From: JAGPDF01 sp052035735
GTDB taxonomy: Bacteria; Acidobacteriota; Thermoanaerobaculia; Multivoradales; JAGPDF01
NCBI GenBank assembly: GCA_052035735.1
Contig: JBPOHI010000007.1
Span: 1 to 64,000, forward strand
Length of the DNA stretch: 64,000 nt
Direction of reading: 5' to 3'
In this document: positions 16,759 to 25,115 of the stretch, in pieces
Layout: each line of letters starts with the position of its first letter
How positions within the stretch are numbered: position 1 is the first letter of the stretch
The notes under the pieces: model-generated
Database searches by the model: none
What the model saw: only the letters and a program-made list of their open reading frames with translations
Told to the model about the DNA's origin: nothing
Position numbers and translations under genes: made by a program

Positions 16759-17564
16759 CGCCGCCGCTCCGGCATCGGCTCTTCGTCCTCCGCCGCCTCG
16801 CGCAGCTCGCGGGCGCGTTCGCGCTGCCAGTAGACGTCGAAGTCCTCGCCCGGGGCGAGCTTCGCCACCACGCTCTTCGCCCACTTCGGCGGCTTCGCTG
16901 GGCTCGCCGCGACGCCGGCCTTGGCGCCGCTCTTCGCGCCGACCAGTCCGCCGACGTCCGAGAGCGTCTTCAGTCCGCCGAAGACCCAGAAGAACGAGCC
17001 CGGCTTGTCGAGCCAGAAGACCAGCGCCATGCCGAAGATGATCGCCAGGTGGACCAGCACGACGCGCCCCATGGCGCTCTGCACCTGGAGCTTCAAGCGC
17101 GCGAACGGCCACTCGCGGAGAGAAAAGAGATCGAATGCGAGGCCGCCGGCCTGGAAGAGAGCGATGCCGGCGAGGCCCCAGAGCATCTCGTCGCGCGCCG
17201 GCCAGCTCTTCAGGAAGGCGCCGAGGATGATGGCGAGAAAGAGGCCGTGGGCGAAGGTGAAGACGAGGCTGCCGACGAGGTACTCGGTGAGGAACGACTT
17301 CCACTGCGTGCGGCCGCGCCCGCCGCGGCGCGGCTGCGGATCGTCGCCGGCGTTGACCTCGACCCCCAGCTGGCCGCGGAAGTGCCCGCGCTTGCCGGTC
17401 AGGCGACGGTGTTGCGCGATGCGCACCGCGTTCGCCGCCGTGCCGAGGAGCGTCTCGCACCAGTAGAGCGCGAGCCCGGTCCCGGTCGTCCACCCGGCGA
17501 GCATCACCCCGCCCACCGGCACCGCATTCAGACCCAACACCCGCAGCAACCCGCCAAGTTTCAT
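16755..17564 (-). CDS. Integral membrane protein, DUF6498-like
   Basis: A 269-residue protein with about five or six transmembrane segments and a charged cytosolic tail (Arg/Glu-rich, last 50 residues). Leu-Tyr-Trp-Cys-Glu-Thr in the first third resembles the Tyr-Trp-x-Glu segment of DUF6498 proteins, a family of unknown function. The start is placed at ATG 17564 because the in-frame extension upstream encodes an unlikely Arg/Trp-rich head. First gene of the eight-gene minus-strand run. Confidence 0.65.
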   Translation of the reverse strand: MKLGGLLRVLGLNAVPVGGVMLAGWTTGTGLALYWCETLLGTAANAVRIAQHRRLTGKRGHFRGQLGVEVNAGDDPQPRRGGRGRTQWKSFLTEYLVGSLVFTFAHGLFLAIILGAFLKSWPARDEMLWGLAGIALFQAGGLAFDLFSLREWPFARLKLQVQSAMGRVVLVHLAIIFGMALVFWLDKPGSFFWVFGGLKTLSDVGGLVGAKSGAKAGVAASPAKPPKWAKSVVAKLAPGEDFDVYWQRERARELREAAEDEEPMPERRR

Positions 17565-17793
17565 CCGCCGATCCTGCCACGGAGCGGTCGCGCCGCGGAG
17601 GGGCGGGCACCTCCTATCGGTGCTCCAGGCCAAGCAAGCACCCTTCGGCCGCAGCGAAGCAACCAGAATTGCCCGTACTCCACCCGAACCGCTCGGGTTC
17701 CCGTGAGGTTCTTGAGAGATCGTGTTCGGTTCCGGCCGCTCGTTCGTTAATGGTTCAGGGTGCTATGCCCGGTCGGCGGGCCTTGGAGGATCC

Positions 17794-18198
17794 ATGGGAA
17801 AGTCCATTCTGTGTCTCGTCGCGTTCCTTTGGCTCGCTTTCTTACCAAGCCTTTGCGCTCAGGTTCGCCCTACTCGAGAGCTCTCGGACCGCCTCGCCAG
17901 TCCCACCTCGGCGAAGATTCTCCCACCCTGCTGGTCCTACGCGCCCCGCAATCCGGAGTCCAGAGCCTTTGCCCGAATCAGGAACAATCCGAACAGCGAT
18001 CCGAACCTCTGTAGCTGCGCCTCTTCGGCTGACGTGACCATCAAGTTCCCCGGGGACCGTCTAAACCCACACGACGGTTTGGTTCTTAACGAAAGGAGGC
18101 GTTGTGCGCGCCCTTACCGAGGAAGGCAGCGTGCTGCGGGTTTGTGTGGACTTGTAAATGGCACTTTTCACCAATCATATCGACCAGGAGTCCAATAA
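17794..18198 (+). CDS. Small secreted protein, unrecognised
   Basis: A 134-residue frame starting at ATG 17794 behind a good TTGGAGG. It begins with a strong signal peptide (about 1-22, ending Leu-Cys-Ala-Gln). The mature part has several Cys, is rich in Arg/Pro/Asn and matches no family I know. It ends 3 nt before the start of the next secreted protein, which supports a shared transcript. Base composition is lower in GC than the surrounding core genes. A second short frame with a much stronger ribosome-binding site overlaps its 3' part (18104-18157), so its C-terminal half should be regarded as less certain. Confidence 0.5.
   Translation: MGKSILCLVAFLWLAFLPSLCAQVRPTRELSDRLASPTSAKILPPCWSYAPRNPESRAFARIRNNPNSDPNLCSCASSADVTIKFPGDRLNPHDGLVLNERRRCARPYRGRQRAAGLCGLVNGTFHQSYRPGVQ
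18104..18157 (+). CDS. Possible 17-residue leader peptide with strong Shine-Dalgarno
   Basis: AAAGGAGG at 18092-18099, the best ribosome-binding site I found in the window, is followed after 4 nt by GTG and a 17-codon frame (Met-Arg-Ala-Leu-Thr-Glu-Glu-Gly-Ser-Val-Leu-Arg-Val-Cys-Val-Asp-Leu) ending in TAA. It lies inside the previous frame in a different phase and 44 nt before the next gene. It may be a leader peptide or the eroded start of a lost gene; no homologue is evident. Confidence 0.3.
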   Translation: MRALTEEGSVLRVCVDL

Positions 18199-18201
18199 GC
18201 C

Positions 18202-18591
18202 ATGAAAAGAGCACTTCTTGTCGGCGGTCTCGGGCTTGTAGTGGGAATAGTTGGAGTGGCACTCGCTGTAGCGATCTTCTATCCAGCGGATCTGTCCGAG
18301 TACTACGGGGCCGGCGCCGGGTCGGGCGGCGGAGGCACCTTCTATACGTGCGACCTAAACGATGGTCTAAGTGGAGTTACCAGTTGCTACGGCGGCTGGA
18401 GTACGAACGACGATTCTGCGGGCTGGAACGTATCCTGTGAGCATGGAGAGGGTTGCACGGTAGAGATGTACTGTCCTGGCGGAGGGGCAACGATCGAGGA
18501 TAGCGGAGACTATCGATGCCAGGCGGATCGAACAGGTATCTCCTGCAAAGATTCCGTCAGCGGGTGGTGGAACAACACTAGCTGCCCGTGA
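18202..18591 (+). CDS. Small Cys-rich secreted protein, unrecognised
   Basis: A 129-residue protein. A basic start and one hydrophobic segment (about 5-26) act as signal peptide or membrane anchor. After a Gly-rich stretch, the mature part carries eight Cys in about 95 residues plus many Gly, Ser, Trp and Asn, which is typical of disulfide-stabilised extracellular domains. It has a GGAG 11 nt upstream. I do not recognise the family. It sits with another small secreted frame immediately upstream and a large repeat protein downstream, all on the same strand. Confidence 0.65.
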   Translation: MKRALLVGGLGLVVGIVGVALAVAIFYPADLSEYYGAGAGSGGGGTFYTCDLNDGLSGVTSCYGGWSTNDDSAGWNVSCEHGEGCTVEMYCPGGGATIEDSGDYRCQADRTGISCKDSVSGWWNNTSCP

Positions 18592-18649
18592 CTTGACACG
18601 CGACTAGGTGACCCGGTGCGGCGAGTCGCTTGAACAGGAGACCATCTGT

Positions 18650-21466
18650 ATGTCCCATCGTTGCGTTTCGCATAGTTGCTTGATTCTCTGTTCCCTGGTG
18701 GCTGTTCAAGCCCTCGCCGCGCCTTCTCCTCCGTTGAACATCGAGGTTGTCGGAGAGGTTCAGGCTGCAAGTTCTGGCGCGCTCTCCGTCGTGATGAGAC
18801 CTACAGCGACTCGCTACCGGCTCTACTCGCACTTGATGACCGCCCCTTCTGCCGCGCGTTCCAGTGTCGGCTCCAAGTTGCGCGCTTCTGGGAGATTTGA
18901 AGTTGCCGTTCCTTCGGCCGGCACTTGGGACGTCGAGATCTTCCGCGGGACGTCGACGCTGGCGAGAATCTCTGCGGTACCAATCTCGGAATCGACTCGA
19001 GTGCCAGAGCTGTGTCTGGGCCCGGAACCGCAGCCTTGCAAAGACTCGCAAGAGGTTCCGACTCTTGGCGACGCTTACACGTGGCGCAAGCCCGCCGACT
19101 CCGTTCCGACGAGGACTTCTCTCACGGGCTCGACGGATATCTGGCATGTGGCGCGGGCTGATGGCCAGCCCTTTCCTGGCGTGCTAGCTCTTCTCCACGG
19201 AGAAGTTGCCGGCGAGACCGATTCGACCGGATCGGTGGCCGTCTCTCTCGCCGGCCTCGATGGCGCAGCGCCTGAGTTCCTCGCTCCGACCGGGCAGCGA
19301 CTGCAATCGAAACCGGAATCCGACCGAAGCGTTTCCTTCAGAGACGCGCGGGAGATTCGACTCTGTCTGGCCACAGCCCCACCCCTGAACCGAGTCGCCG
19401 GCGCCATCGCGCGATGGGAGGCGGATCCGGGAGTTTTCGCGGTGTCGGGCGTCGAAGGCTGCTTCCAACTTCCGATCCTGCATGAGGATGACGTGCTCCT
19501 GGTGGACAAGCCAGGGTTCCAGTCTCTGAGAGCGCCCCTCGCCGCTCTTGTCGCTGGGGATCGCCGTCCGATGATGATGCCGTCAGCACCGGTGCTCGCC
19601 ATGGTGGTCGACGGCGCTTCGAAGCCGATCTCTCGCGCTCGCGTTACCTGGGAGAGGGAGGGAGCTCAGCGGGGACGCGCGCGCGCGCGTTCTTCCGATG
19701 ATCGAGGATTCTTCGCATTCCATTCCCTCCCCCCCGGCAACTACTCCGTGAACGTCGAAACGGATCTCGACTCGACGAAGCGTCTCGTTCGCGTCGGACC
19801 TCCCGGTTCCGCCCCTCGTTGGGAGACGTTCGTCCTCTCTCGCGAGAGCAGCGTGCGTGGGAGGGTGCTTCGCGAGGACGGCAGCGGAGTCGTCGACGCG
19901 ACAGTCGCGCTTGTCCCTCAGGACAAGTCTGATGCCGTCGACAGGATTCGACTCGGGAACCGCCGATCGCTGGAGATCGAGGGTGTTCACTTCACTTCAA
20001 CCTCGCAGGAGGGGGCCTTTCGGCTGTCGAAAGTCTCTCCTGGAAGATACGCCCTGGTCGTCCGCTCGAATTTTGGATCTATGCAGCTCGAAAGCGTGAT
20101 CGTTCCGGCGGAGGGGCTGGATCTTGCCGACCTGGTGCTGCAGCGCGGCCCTCGACTCACGGTTAGAGTCGTCGACCCGGACAACCAACCCATCGGAGAA
20201 ATACCTGTCGCGATTGGCACGATCCGAACCGAACCGCGAGGATACTCTGTGGGGCATCCCTCGGGTCCGCTGAAGACGGGCCGGGACGGCAGGGTCGTTT
20301 TCGAGGGTCTCACACCTGACAGCCTCATCGGCATTCAAATTGCCGCCCCCGGCTTCGCCGAGTTGCGGGAGACCTTGAAGGTCGCTGAGGCTGACGTCGA
20401 GAGGACAGTGCGGCTAGCGCCGGGGTTGGAAGTCTGCGGACGCGCCATCAAGGCCCAAGACGGCAGCGAGCTTCAAGGCGTCCGTCTCACGCTTCGGCGG
20501 GCGGATGCCGCAGACTTCGAATTGGGTTCTATCGAGCGTTCCGTTGTCGAGGCCTTCTCGAGCGCGGACGGATCCTTCTGCTTGCGCGCATCGTCAGCTG
20601 GCCAGTACACCCTGGTCGCCGAGACAGGCGGATTTCGCAGAATCGAGATCGCGCTCGCGGTCCCGAGCTCGGGAATCGAGGGCCAGGAGGTCGCGCTCGA
20701 AGTTGCATCTTTCGTGCGCGGGCGCGTGACGACCGCGGAAGGCCAGCCCGTGTCGGGGGCGTTCGTTCGTCTGGGCTCCGCGGGCTCTAGAACGGATGGA
20801 AACGGGGACTTCGAGGTCCAGGCCAACCAGGTCGGCTGGCTCGAGCTCGATGCGCGCCACGATGACTATGGGAACGTATCCCGCCATGTGCTCGTTCCCG
20901 AAGGCGCCAACGTCGAGGAGAATCTCGCCTTCCCCGCAGGAGTGACCGTCATCGGCCGGGTACGCTCGGAGGACGGCGATATGGTCGCGAGTGCTTCCGT
21001 GCTCCTTCGCCCCGCAAATGGCGAGCCGGGCAGCGTGCGGCGCGCGACCAGCGACGAGTTAGGCGTCTTCCGATTCGAGAATGTGCGACGCGGCGAATTC
21101 ACGGTGTCCGCAATGCACCGCGACATCGGCCGAACCGACGATCTCACTCGTATCGGGGTCGCGAACGATCTGGTAGAGGTTGACGTAGTGATCCGTGTCG
21201 GCGCACGAGTCGAAGGCCGCGTCGACGGCTTGGGGGCAAGGGACACGGCCGTGGTAAGAGCCGAGGGCCCCGATGGGGCATCGACGACCTCGAGCGTCGG
21301 GAGCGACGGTTCCTTTCGTTTGGGGCCGCTGCAACGCGGTCGTTGGCGGCTCACGTTGTGGGTTTCGGGGCGGCCGGCGGCAGGCGCGACGATGGTCGAG
21401 GTTCAAGGTGGCGAACCTTCGCCGCTCCGAGTCGTGCTGACCAACCCAGGGGATCGGGCGCGATGA
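18650..21466 (+). CDS. Large secreted protein of carboxypeptidase-regulatory-like (transthyretin-fold) repeats
   Basis: A 938-residue exported protein. The start at ATG 18650 has AGGAG about 10 nt upstream and gives a signal peptide ending Ala-Leu-Ala-Ala-Pro. The rest is a string of at least six beta-sandwich repeats with the CarboxypepD_reg signature: Val-x-Gly-Arg-Val...Gly-x-Pro-Val-x-Gly-Ala-x-Val, then Ser-x-Asp-Gly-x-Phe-x-Phe and a closing Pro-Gly-x-Tyr-x-Leu-x-Val. Such repeats act as stalks or carbohydrate/protein-binding modules at the cell surface; there is no peptidase domain. A low-complexity Arg tract (near 19680, alternating GC) interrupts one linker. It overlaps the next gene as ATGA, so both are made together. 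Confidence 0.8.
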   Translation: MSHRCVSHSCLILCSLVAVQALAAPSPPLNIEVVGEVQAASSGALSVVMRPTATRYRLYSHLMTAPSAARSSVGSKLRASGRFEVAVPSAGTWDVEIFRGTSTLARISAVPISESTRVPELCLGPEPQPCKDSQEVPTLGDAYTWRKPADSVPTRTSLTGSTDIWHVARADGQPFPGVLALLHGEVAGETDSTGSVAVSLAGLDGAAPEFLAPTGQRLQSKPESDRSVSFRDAREIRLCLATAPPLNRVAGAIARWEADPGVFAVSGVEGCFQLPILHEDDVLLVDKPGFQSLRAPLAALVAGDRRPMMMPSAPVLAMVVDGASKPISRARVTWEREGAQRGRARARSSDDRGFFAFHSLPPGNYSVNVETDLDSTKRLVRVGPPGSAPRWETFVLSRESSVRGRVLREDGSGVVDATVALVPQDKSDAVDRIRLGNRRSLEIEGVHFTSTSQEGAFRLSKVSPGRYALVVRSNFGSMQLESVIVPAEGLDLADLVLQRGPRLTVRVVDPDNQPIGEIPVAIGTIRTEPRGYSVGHPSGPLKTGRDGRVVFEGLTPDSLIGIQIAAPGFAELRETLKVAEADVERTVRLAPGLEVCGRAIKAQDGSELQGVRLTLRRADAADFELGSIERSVVEAFSSADGSFCLRASSAGQYTLVAETGGFRRIEIALAVPSSGIEGQEVALEVASFVRGRVTTAEGQPVSGAFVRLGSAGSRTDGNGDFEVQANQVGWLELDARHDDYGNVSRHVLVPEGANVEENLAFPAGVTVIGRVRSEDGDMVASASVLLRPANGEPGSVRRATSDELGVFRFENVRRGEFTVSAMHRDIGRTDDLTRIGVANDLVEVDVVIRVGARVEGRVDGLGARDTAVVRAEGPDGASTTSSVGSDGSFRLGPLQRGRWRLTLWVSGRPAAGATMVEVQGGEPSPLRVVLTNPGDRAR

Positions 21467-22605
21467 AAACTCTTCAACGGTGTCTGGCGCGCGGCGTAGC
21501 CGTAGCCCTTGCGCTGTCGATGCCCGGAACCCACCTGGGAGCGGGCACTCCTGGCCAGAGCTCGCTGGACGACTCGGCTGGCTCTCTGGTGCGCCTGCTC
21601 GATGTCGCGCGGAGTCCGTCGGGCGCAGGGGTCGTCGCGGTGCTCCGCCGGCAGGCTTCCGCGAAGAACCTCGAACTCGGCGCTCTGCTGCTCGAGGGTT
21701 CAGACGATGCCGGCGGTCGCTGGGTAAGCCTCGGGTCGCCAGGCCCGTGTCCCGTCGCCGCCGTCGGAATGACCGACGAGGCCGCGGTAGTCGGGTGCAT
21801 CCGCGCCGGATCGCTGCTGGTGTTCTCGTACCGGCTCGAAGGTGGACAGCAGAGCACCTTTGCGATTCCCGGGGTCCGGCAGCGACCGGCGTTGGGCCGT
21901 GGTCCGGACGGCGGCCTCTACCTCTCATGGCTGGAAGACGGCGCGAGTTCGATGCTCTGGGTGCAGGAACTCGATCGCCAGGGGGAGCGCTCGGGGCCGC
22001 CATGGTCCATCGGGCTGGGTCGAGGCGCAGCGCGCGACCTGGAGCTGCTCGCGACGGCTCGCGGCGACCTTCATGCCCTGTGGAGCACGTCGGCCTCCGG
22101 CCACGGCGATTCTTCCGAGGAGATCCTCAGGGGATGCGACCTCCTGGCGGCGCGGGCGGCCGGAGCAGGGGAATGCTCCGTCGCCGTGACGCGCCCCGAG
22201 GAGAAGGTCTTGTCCTGGTGGTCTTCGGCATGTAGCGGCGCTGCGTGCTGGGTCCTCTGGTTCGATGGCGCTCTGCGCGTTCGCTCCCTCGACCTCGCCG
22301 CCTACACGGCACGCGATCCGGTCGTCGTTGAAGCGCGCCCCGGAGGCGCCATTCGCCTGCCGCAGCTCGCAGCAACCGAGACTGGCGCTCTCGCGGTGTG
22401 GAACGAGTCCGACGCCTCCGGTGACATGGGGGGCTGGGAGCTCCGAGCGCAGTGGATCGATTCGCGCGCCGATTCCGCAGCCGTCCTCGCGAGCACCGAT
22501 CGACCGCAAGACAGCTCACGCGTGAGGGTTGCCGGCAGCAAGGCCGACGTGCTCGTCGCCTGGACTTCGGAGAACGGAACCGTTGCTCACATGTTCCTGC
22601 GCTAG
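21463..22605 (+). CDS. Secreted beta-rich protein, propeller-like, unrecognised
   Basis: A 380-residue protein whose start overlaps the previous stop by 4 nt. The signal peptide is about residues 1-25 (ending His-Leu-Gly-Ala-Gly). The mature protein has repeated short strands with Ser-Gly, Asp-Gly-Gly and Val-Leu-Trp-Phe-Asp blocks, as in seven-bladed propellers that lack a catalytic set, and four paired Cys (Cys-Ser-Gly-Ala-Ala-Cys among them). In Acidobacteriota-like genomes, genes of this kind often precede RHS proteins; here a truncated RHS gene follows. Function unknown; an accessory or carrier for the RHS product is possible. Confidence 0.65.
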   Translation: MKTLQRCLARGVAVALALSMPGTHLGAGTPGQSSLDDSAGSLVRLLDVARSPSGAGVVAVLRRQASAKNLELGALLLEGSDDAGGRWVSLGSPGPCPVAAVGMTDEAAVVGCIRAGSLLVFSYRLEGGQQSTFAIPGVRQRPALGRGPDGGLYLSWLEDGASSMLWVQELDRQGERSGPPWSIGLGRGAARDLELLATARGDLHALWSTSASGHGDSSEEILRGCDLLAARAAGAGECSVAVTRPEEKVLSWWSSACSGAACWVLWFDGALRVRSLDLAAYTARDPVVVEARPGGAIRLPQLAATETGALAVWNESDASGDMGGWELRAQWIDSRADSAAVLASTDRPQDSSRVRVAGSKADVLVAWTSENGTVAHMFLR

Positions 22606-22781
22606 CGAGCTTCCCCTCGGAAGCGCATCGTGTGGTGCGCCTGGCGAAGAACCGCCGCCTGGAAGATCGCAGAGCGAGGCTCGGGGAGTCGTGCTCGAGG
22701 CGTCACACGCGTGTGTCATGGGCCGGGTACGCCATCGGACCTGAAGCAGCGGCGAGGTGCGACTCGCTGGCCACCAGCAGG

Positions 22782-24017
22782 ATGAACCCTGGCGGGAGCA
22801 ACCCCTACGACACCGCCGGCAACATGACCTCTTGGAACGGCGCCAACGGCTACTCCTACGGCCCGTTCAACGAGACCTGGCGCGTCGTGACGAGCAACCA
22901 GGAATGGGTGCACGTCTACACCGCCGACGACGAAAGGCTGTTCTCCTACGAGGTCGGCGGCGGGCAGCTTCGCCGCTGGGCTCTGCGCGGTTTGGACAAT
23001 CGCGTCCTGCGGGAGTACACGTTCGTGCAGAATGCGCCTTCCGGAGTCATCGAGCGCGACAACATCTACCGCGGCTCAGGCCCGCTCCTCGCCGCGGCAA
23101 CGCCAGCCGGCGACCGCCACTACCACGTCGACCACCTGGGAACGCCGCGCCAGATCACCGACGCCACCGGCGCCCAGGTCGCATTCCACACCTACTACCC
23201 CTACGGCGAAGAAGCCACCAGCCCGACCCAAGACACCGTCCGGTTCAAGTTCACCGGCCACGAACGCGACCTCGCCGACCCCACAAGCACCCAAGACGAC
23301 CTCGACCACATGCACGCCCGGATGACGAATCCGAAGTTGGGGAGGTTCCTGAGCATCGACCCCGTCGGCGGAAGCCCAGGGGCGCCACAGAGCTGGAATC
23401 GATATAGCTACGCCGTGGGGAACCCGATCAAGTTCGTCGACCCGGATGGCGAGGCCATTCACCTGGCAGTGGCACTCGCAGCCGCGGAGGCCACGGCGAC
23501 GACTTTCGACATCAAGCAAACAGCCGATGTGCTAGGTGACCCGGAAGCCAGCAATGCGCTCAAAGCCACCACTGCAGGATTGTTGTTGCTGGGCGCTGTT
23601 ACACCGGGTGGCGGGTACACGGCACTTGGAGATGAGATTGTCGACGCGGCGAAACTCCTCCGGCAGAACTACGTGCGAGGAAACGCCTTTGAAGAGGCCG
23701 GACGTAGTGCTCTCCAGCTATCCAAGAACAGAGAGTTGCTGCATGTTCCCGGCATTTCTCGCGGGACGATCCCAGACAGCCTGACCCGCGGAGTGACAGA
23801 GTTCAAGGACCGCATCAAAGTGACCAATACTCTTCAACTCCGACTTCAGGCTGCGATCGCGGGGATCAAGGGCGTCCCGTTCAACTTGGTCGTTAGTCCA
23901 CGAACTACTGCGATCTCTGAGTCGGTGCAGCAGGCGGTCGGGCGATCGGGCGGTACAATTCACGTGTTCGACCCGGGCACAGATACTCTGTTGCTCTGGA
24001 AGAACAACAAGCAATGA
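22782..24017 (+). CDS. Truncated RHS protein with PD-(D/E)XK nuclease toxin tip (Tox-REase-7-like)
   Basis: The 411-residue product begins in the last RHS/YD repeats (Tyr-Asp-Thr-Ala-Gly-Asn-Met-Thr-Ser) and runs into the RHS core end: His-Val-Asp-His-Leu-Gly-Thr-Pro, Tyr-Tyr-Pro-Tyr-Gly-Glu-Glu, Lys-Phe-Thr-Gly-His-Glu-Arg-Asp and Asn-Arg-Tyr-Ser-Tyr-Ala-x-Gly-Asn-Pro. After that comes a variable C-terminal domain of about 200 residues. Its last 110 residues contain Ile-Pro-Asp-Ser-Leu and Glu-Phe-Lys-Asp spaced as a PD-(D/E)XK nuclease core, followed by Gln-Leu-Arg-Leu-Gln and Leu-Val-Val-Ser-Pro, as in Tox-REase-7 toxins. Complete RHS toxins have over 1000 residues, so the repeat shell and any export domain are missing. 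The frame is open further upstream and some RHS-like residues precede ATG 22782, so the true start is uncertain. The next gene overlaps it as ATGA. Confidence 0.75.
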   Translation: MNPGGSNPYDTAGNMTSWNGANGYSYGPFNETWRVVTSNQEWVHVYTADDERLFSYEVGGGQLRRWALRGLDNRVLREYTFVQNAPSGVIERDNIYRGSGPLLAAATPAGDRHYHVDHLGTPRQITDATGAQVAFHTYYPYGEEATSPTQDTVRFKFTGHERDLADPTSTQDDLDHMHARMTNPKLGRFLSIDPVGGSPGAPQSWNRYSYAVGNPIKFVDPDGEAIHLAVALAAAEATATTFDIKQTADVLGDPEASNALKATTAGLLLLGAVTPGGGYTALGDEIVDAAKLLRQNYVRGNAFEEAGRSALQLSKNRELLHVPGISRGTIPDSLTRGVTEFKDRIKVTNTLQLRLQAAIAGIKGVPFNLVVSPRTTAISESVQQAVGRSGGTIHVFDPGTDTLLLWKNNKQ

Positions 24018-24868
24018 CCAGGAGTCTACACAGCCGCGACATTGGGACCGCGACGCTGGTCGTCTCAGACCGCGTGCTGGAGCCTGGCGTGATCGAGTGG
24101 CTTCTGGGTGCCATTTCTTCTTCGGATGCGGGCCTGGCGCTCGACCGCGCGAGGAGTTTCGAGCCGGTCAATCAACCGTACCTTCCGGGAGACAGCCAGC
24201 GCATTGCAAGGCAATGGGACGGAGGTCCCTTTTACCTGCGTTCGACGTCAACAAAGGTCTGGATCGCGATCTCGCCGAGCTTGCGGGCGGGCTTTCCTGG
24301 GACTATTGATGTGCGGTTTCCGGCTAAACGCGAGTTTATTGAACACATCGGAGATCTGCTTTCAAGAATCTCGGGCCAGCTGGGCGGCGAGCTCGGATTC
24401 ATCGAGCTGGTCGGCAAGGAAGAGGCACTTGCGCAGGAGGAATCCGGCGCAAGCTTCTTCACTCGCAGGGATGCCTCTGAATGGTCGATGGGGATTCATC
24501 CAATCGCTCTCGAGCGGAGCCTCCCAGACATCTATTGGAGGACCTATTTCGGGCAGCCATACATCGAAGAGATTGGCCGCGAGAGACTCTTGAGCGCGCC
24601 CGCCTTCCGTGTGTTCCCCGCCGGAGAGAACCTCGTGGGGATCCAGCTAACCGAGGATCCCTTGGATGCAGTCCGATTTGCCCAGGCTTTTCTCGCGGCT
24701 CGAGATCGTGTCCGACAACACCTTGGGAACGACCTCTTTTTCCACTCCGGCGACGACGGGGCAATACGGGAGGATCGGCGAGTTCCGCAGCTGTACCTTC
24801 AGCGTCGAGTCGCAAGAGCCGAGGCGCTTGAAGCAGCTGCGCTTGAGGATGTTCATGGTCTGAATTGA
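24014..24868 (+). CDS. Probable cognate immunity protein for the RHS toxin
   Basis: A 284-residue soluble protein without signal peptide, overlapping the toxin stop by 4 nt. It is acidic to neutral and mixed alpha/beta, with the segment Pro-Asp-Ile-Tyr-Trp-Arg-Thr-Tyr-Phe-Gly-Gln-Pro-Tyr-Ile-Glu followed by Gly-Arg-Glu-Arg-Leu-Leu-Ser-Ala-Pro-Ala. This pattern recalls the Imm52-type immunity proteins of polymorphic toxin loci, though I cannot verify the family. Position directly after a nuclease-tipped RHS frame is the main argument for an immunity role. The last 70 residues turn Arg/Ala-rich and may be a readthrough tail, since relatives I recall end earlier. Confidence 0.65.
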   Translation: MTRSLHSRDIGTATLVVSDRVLEPGVIEWLLGAISSSDAGLALDRARSFEPVNQPYLPGDSQRIARQWDGGPFYLRSTSTKVWIAISPSLRAGFPGTIDVRFPAKREFIEHIGDLLSRISGQLGGELGFIELVGKEEALAQEESGASFFTRRDASEWSMGIHPIALERSLPDIYWRTYFGQPYIEEIGRERLLSAPAFRVFPAGENLVGIQLTEDPLDAVRFAQAFLAARDRVRQHLGNDLFFHSGDDGAIREDRRVPQLYLQRRVARAEALEAAALEDVHGLN

Positions 24869-25115
24869 ATTGCCGGGACCCGTTTAGCCGTCGATGGCTA
24901 GTGCGACTTTCCCGACCCTCAGCGAGTGGCAACCTCGCAGAGGTGGTTCTTCAATCAAGCCCAGTACCGGGGCTCGCCCAAGGAGCAAGCGCAGCGCCTT
25001 CCTTTGCGCTCGCATATGGCCAAGGTCGAGTGAGCCAGTCGCCGCCAGCGTCAACGCCCGCACCCTCGCTCCCGCCGAGCGAAGAGTGCCGCGCAGTAGG
25101 CATGCTCTGTCCGCC

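Noticed and set aside
19676..19692. Alternating GC tract as a Z-DNA or simple-repeat feature
   Set aside because: Short (about 14 bases), inside the coding frame (Arg/Ala codons), no sign of a repeat array.
24894..24925. Thr-Phe-Pro-Thr-Leu-Ser-Glu-Trp stretch like an IPTL-CTERM sorting signal
   Set aside because: It is not followed by a transmembrane helix and basic tail, and the frame around it looks non-coding.
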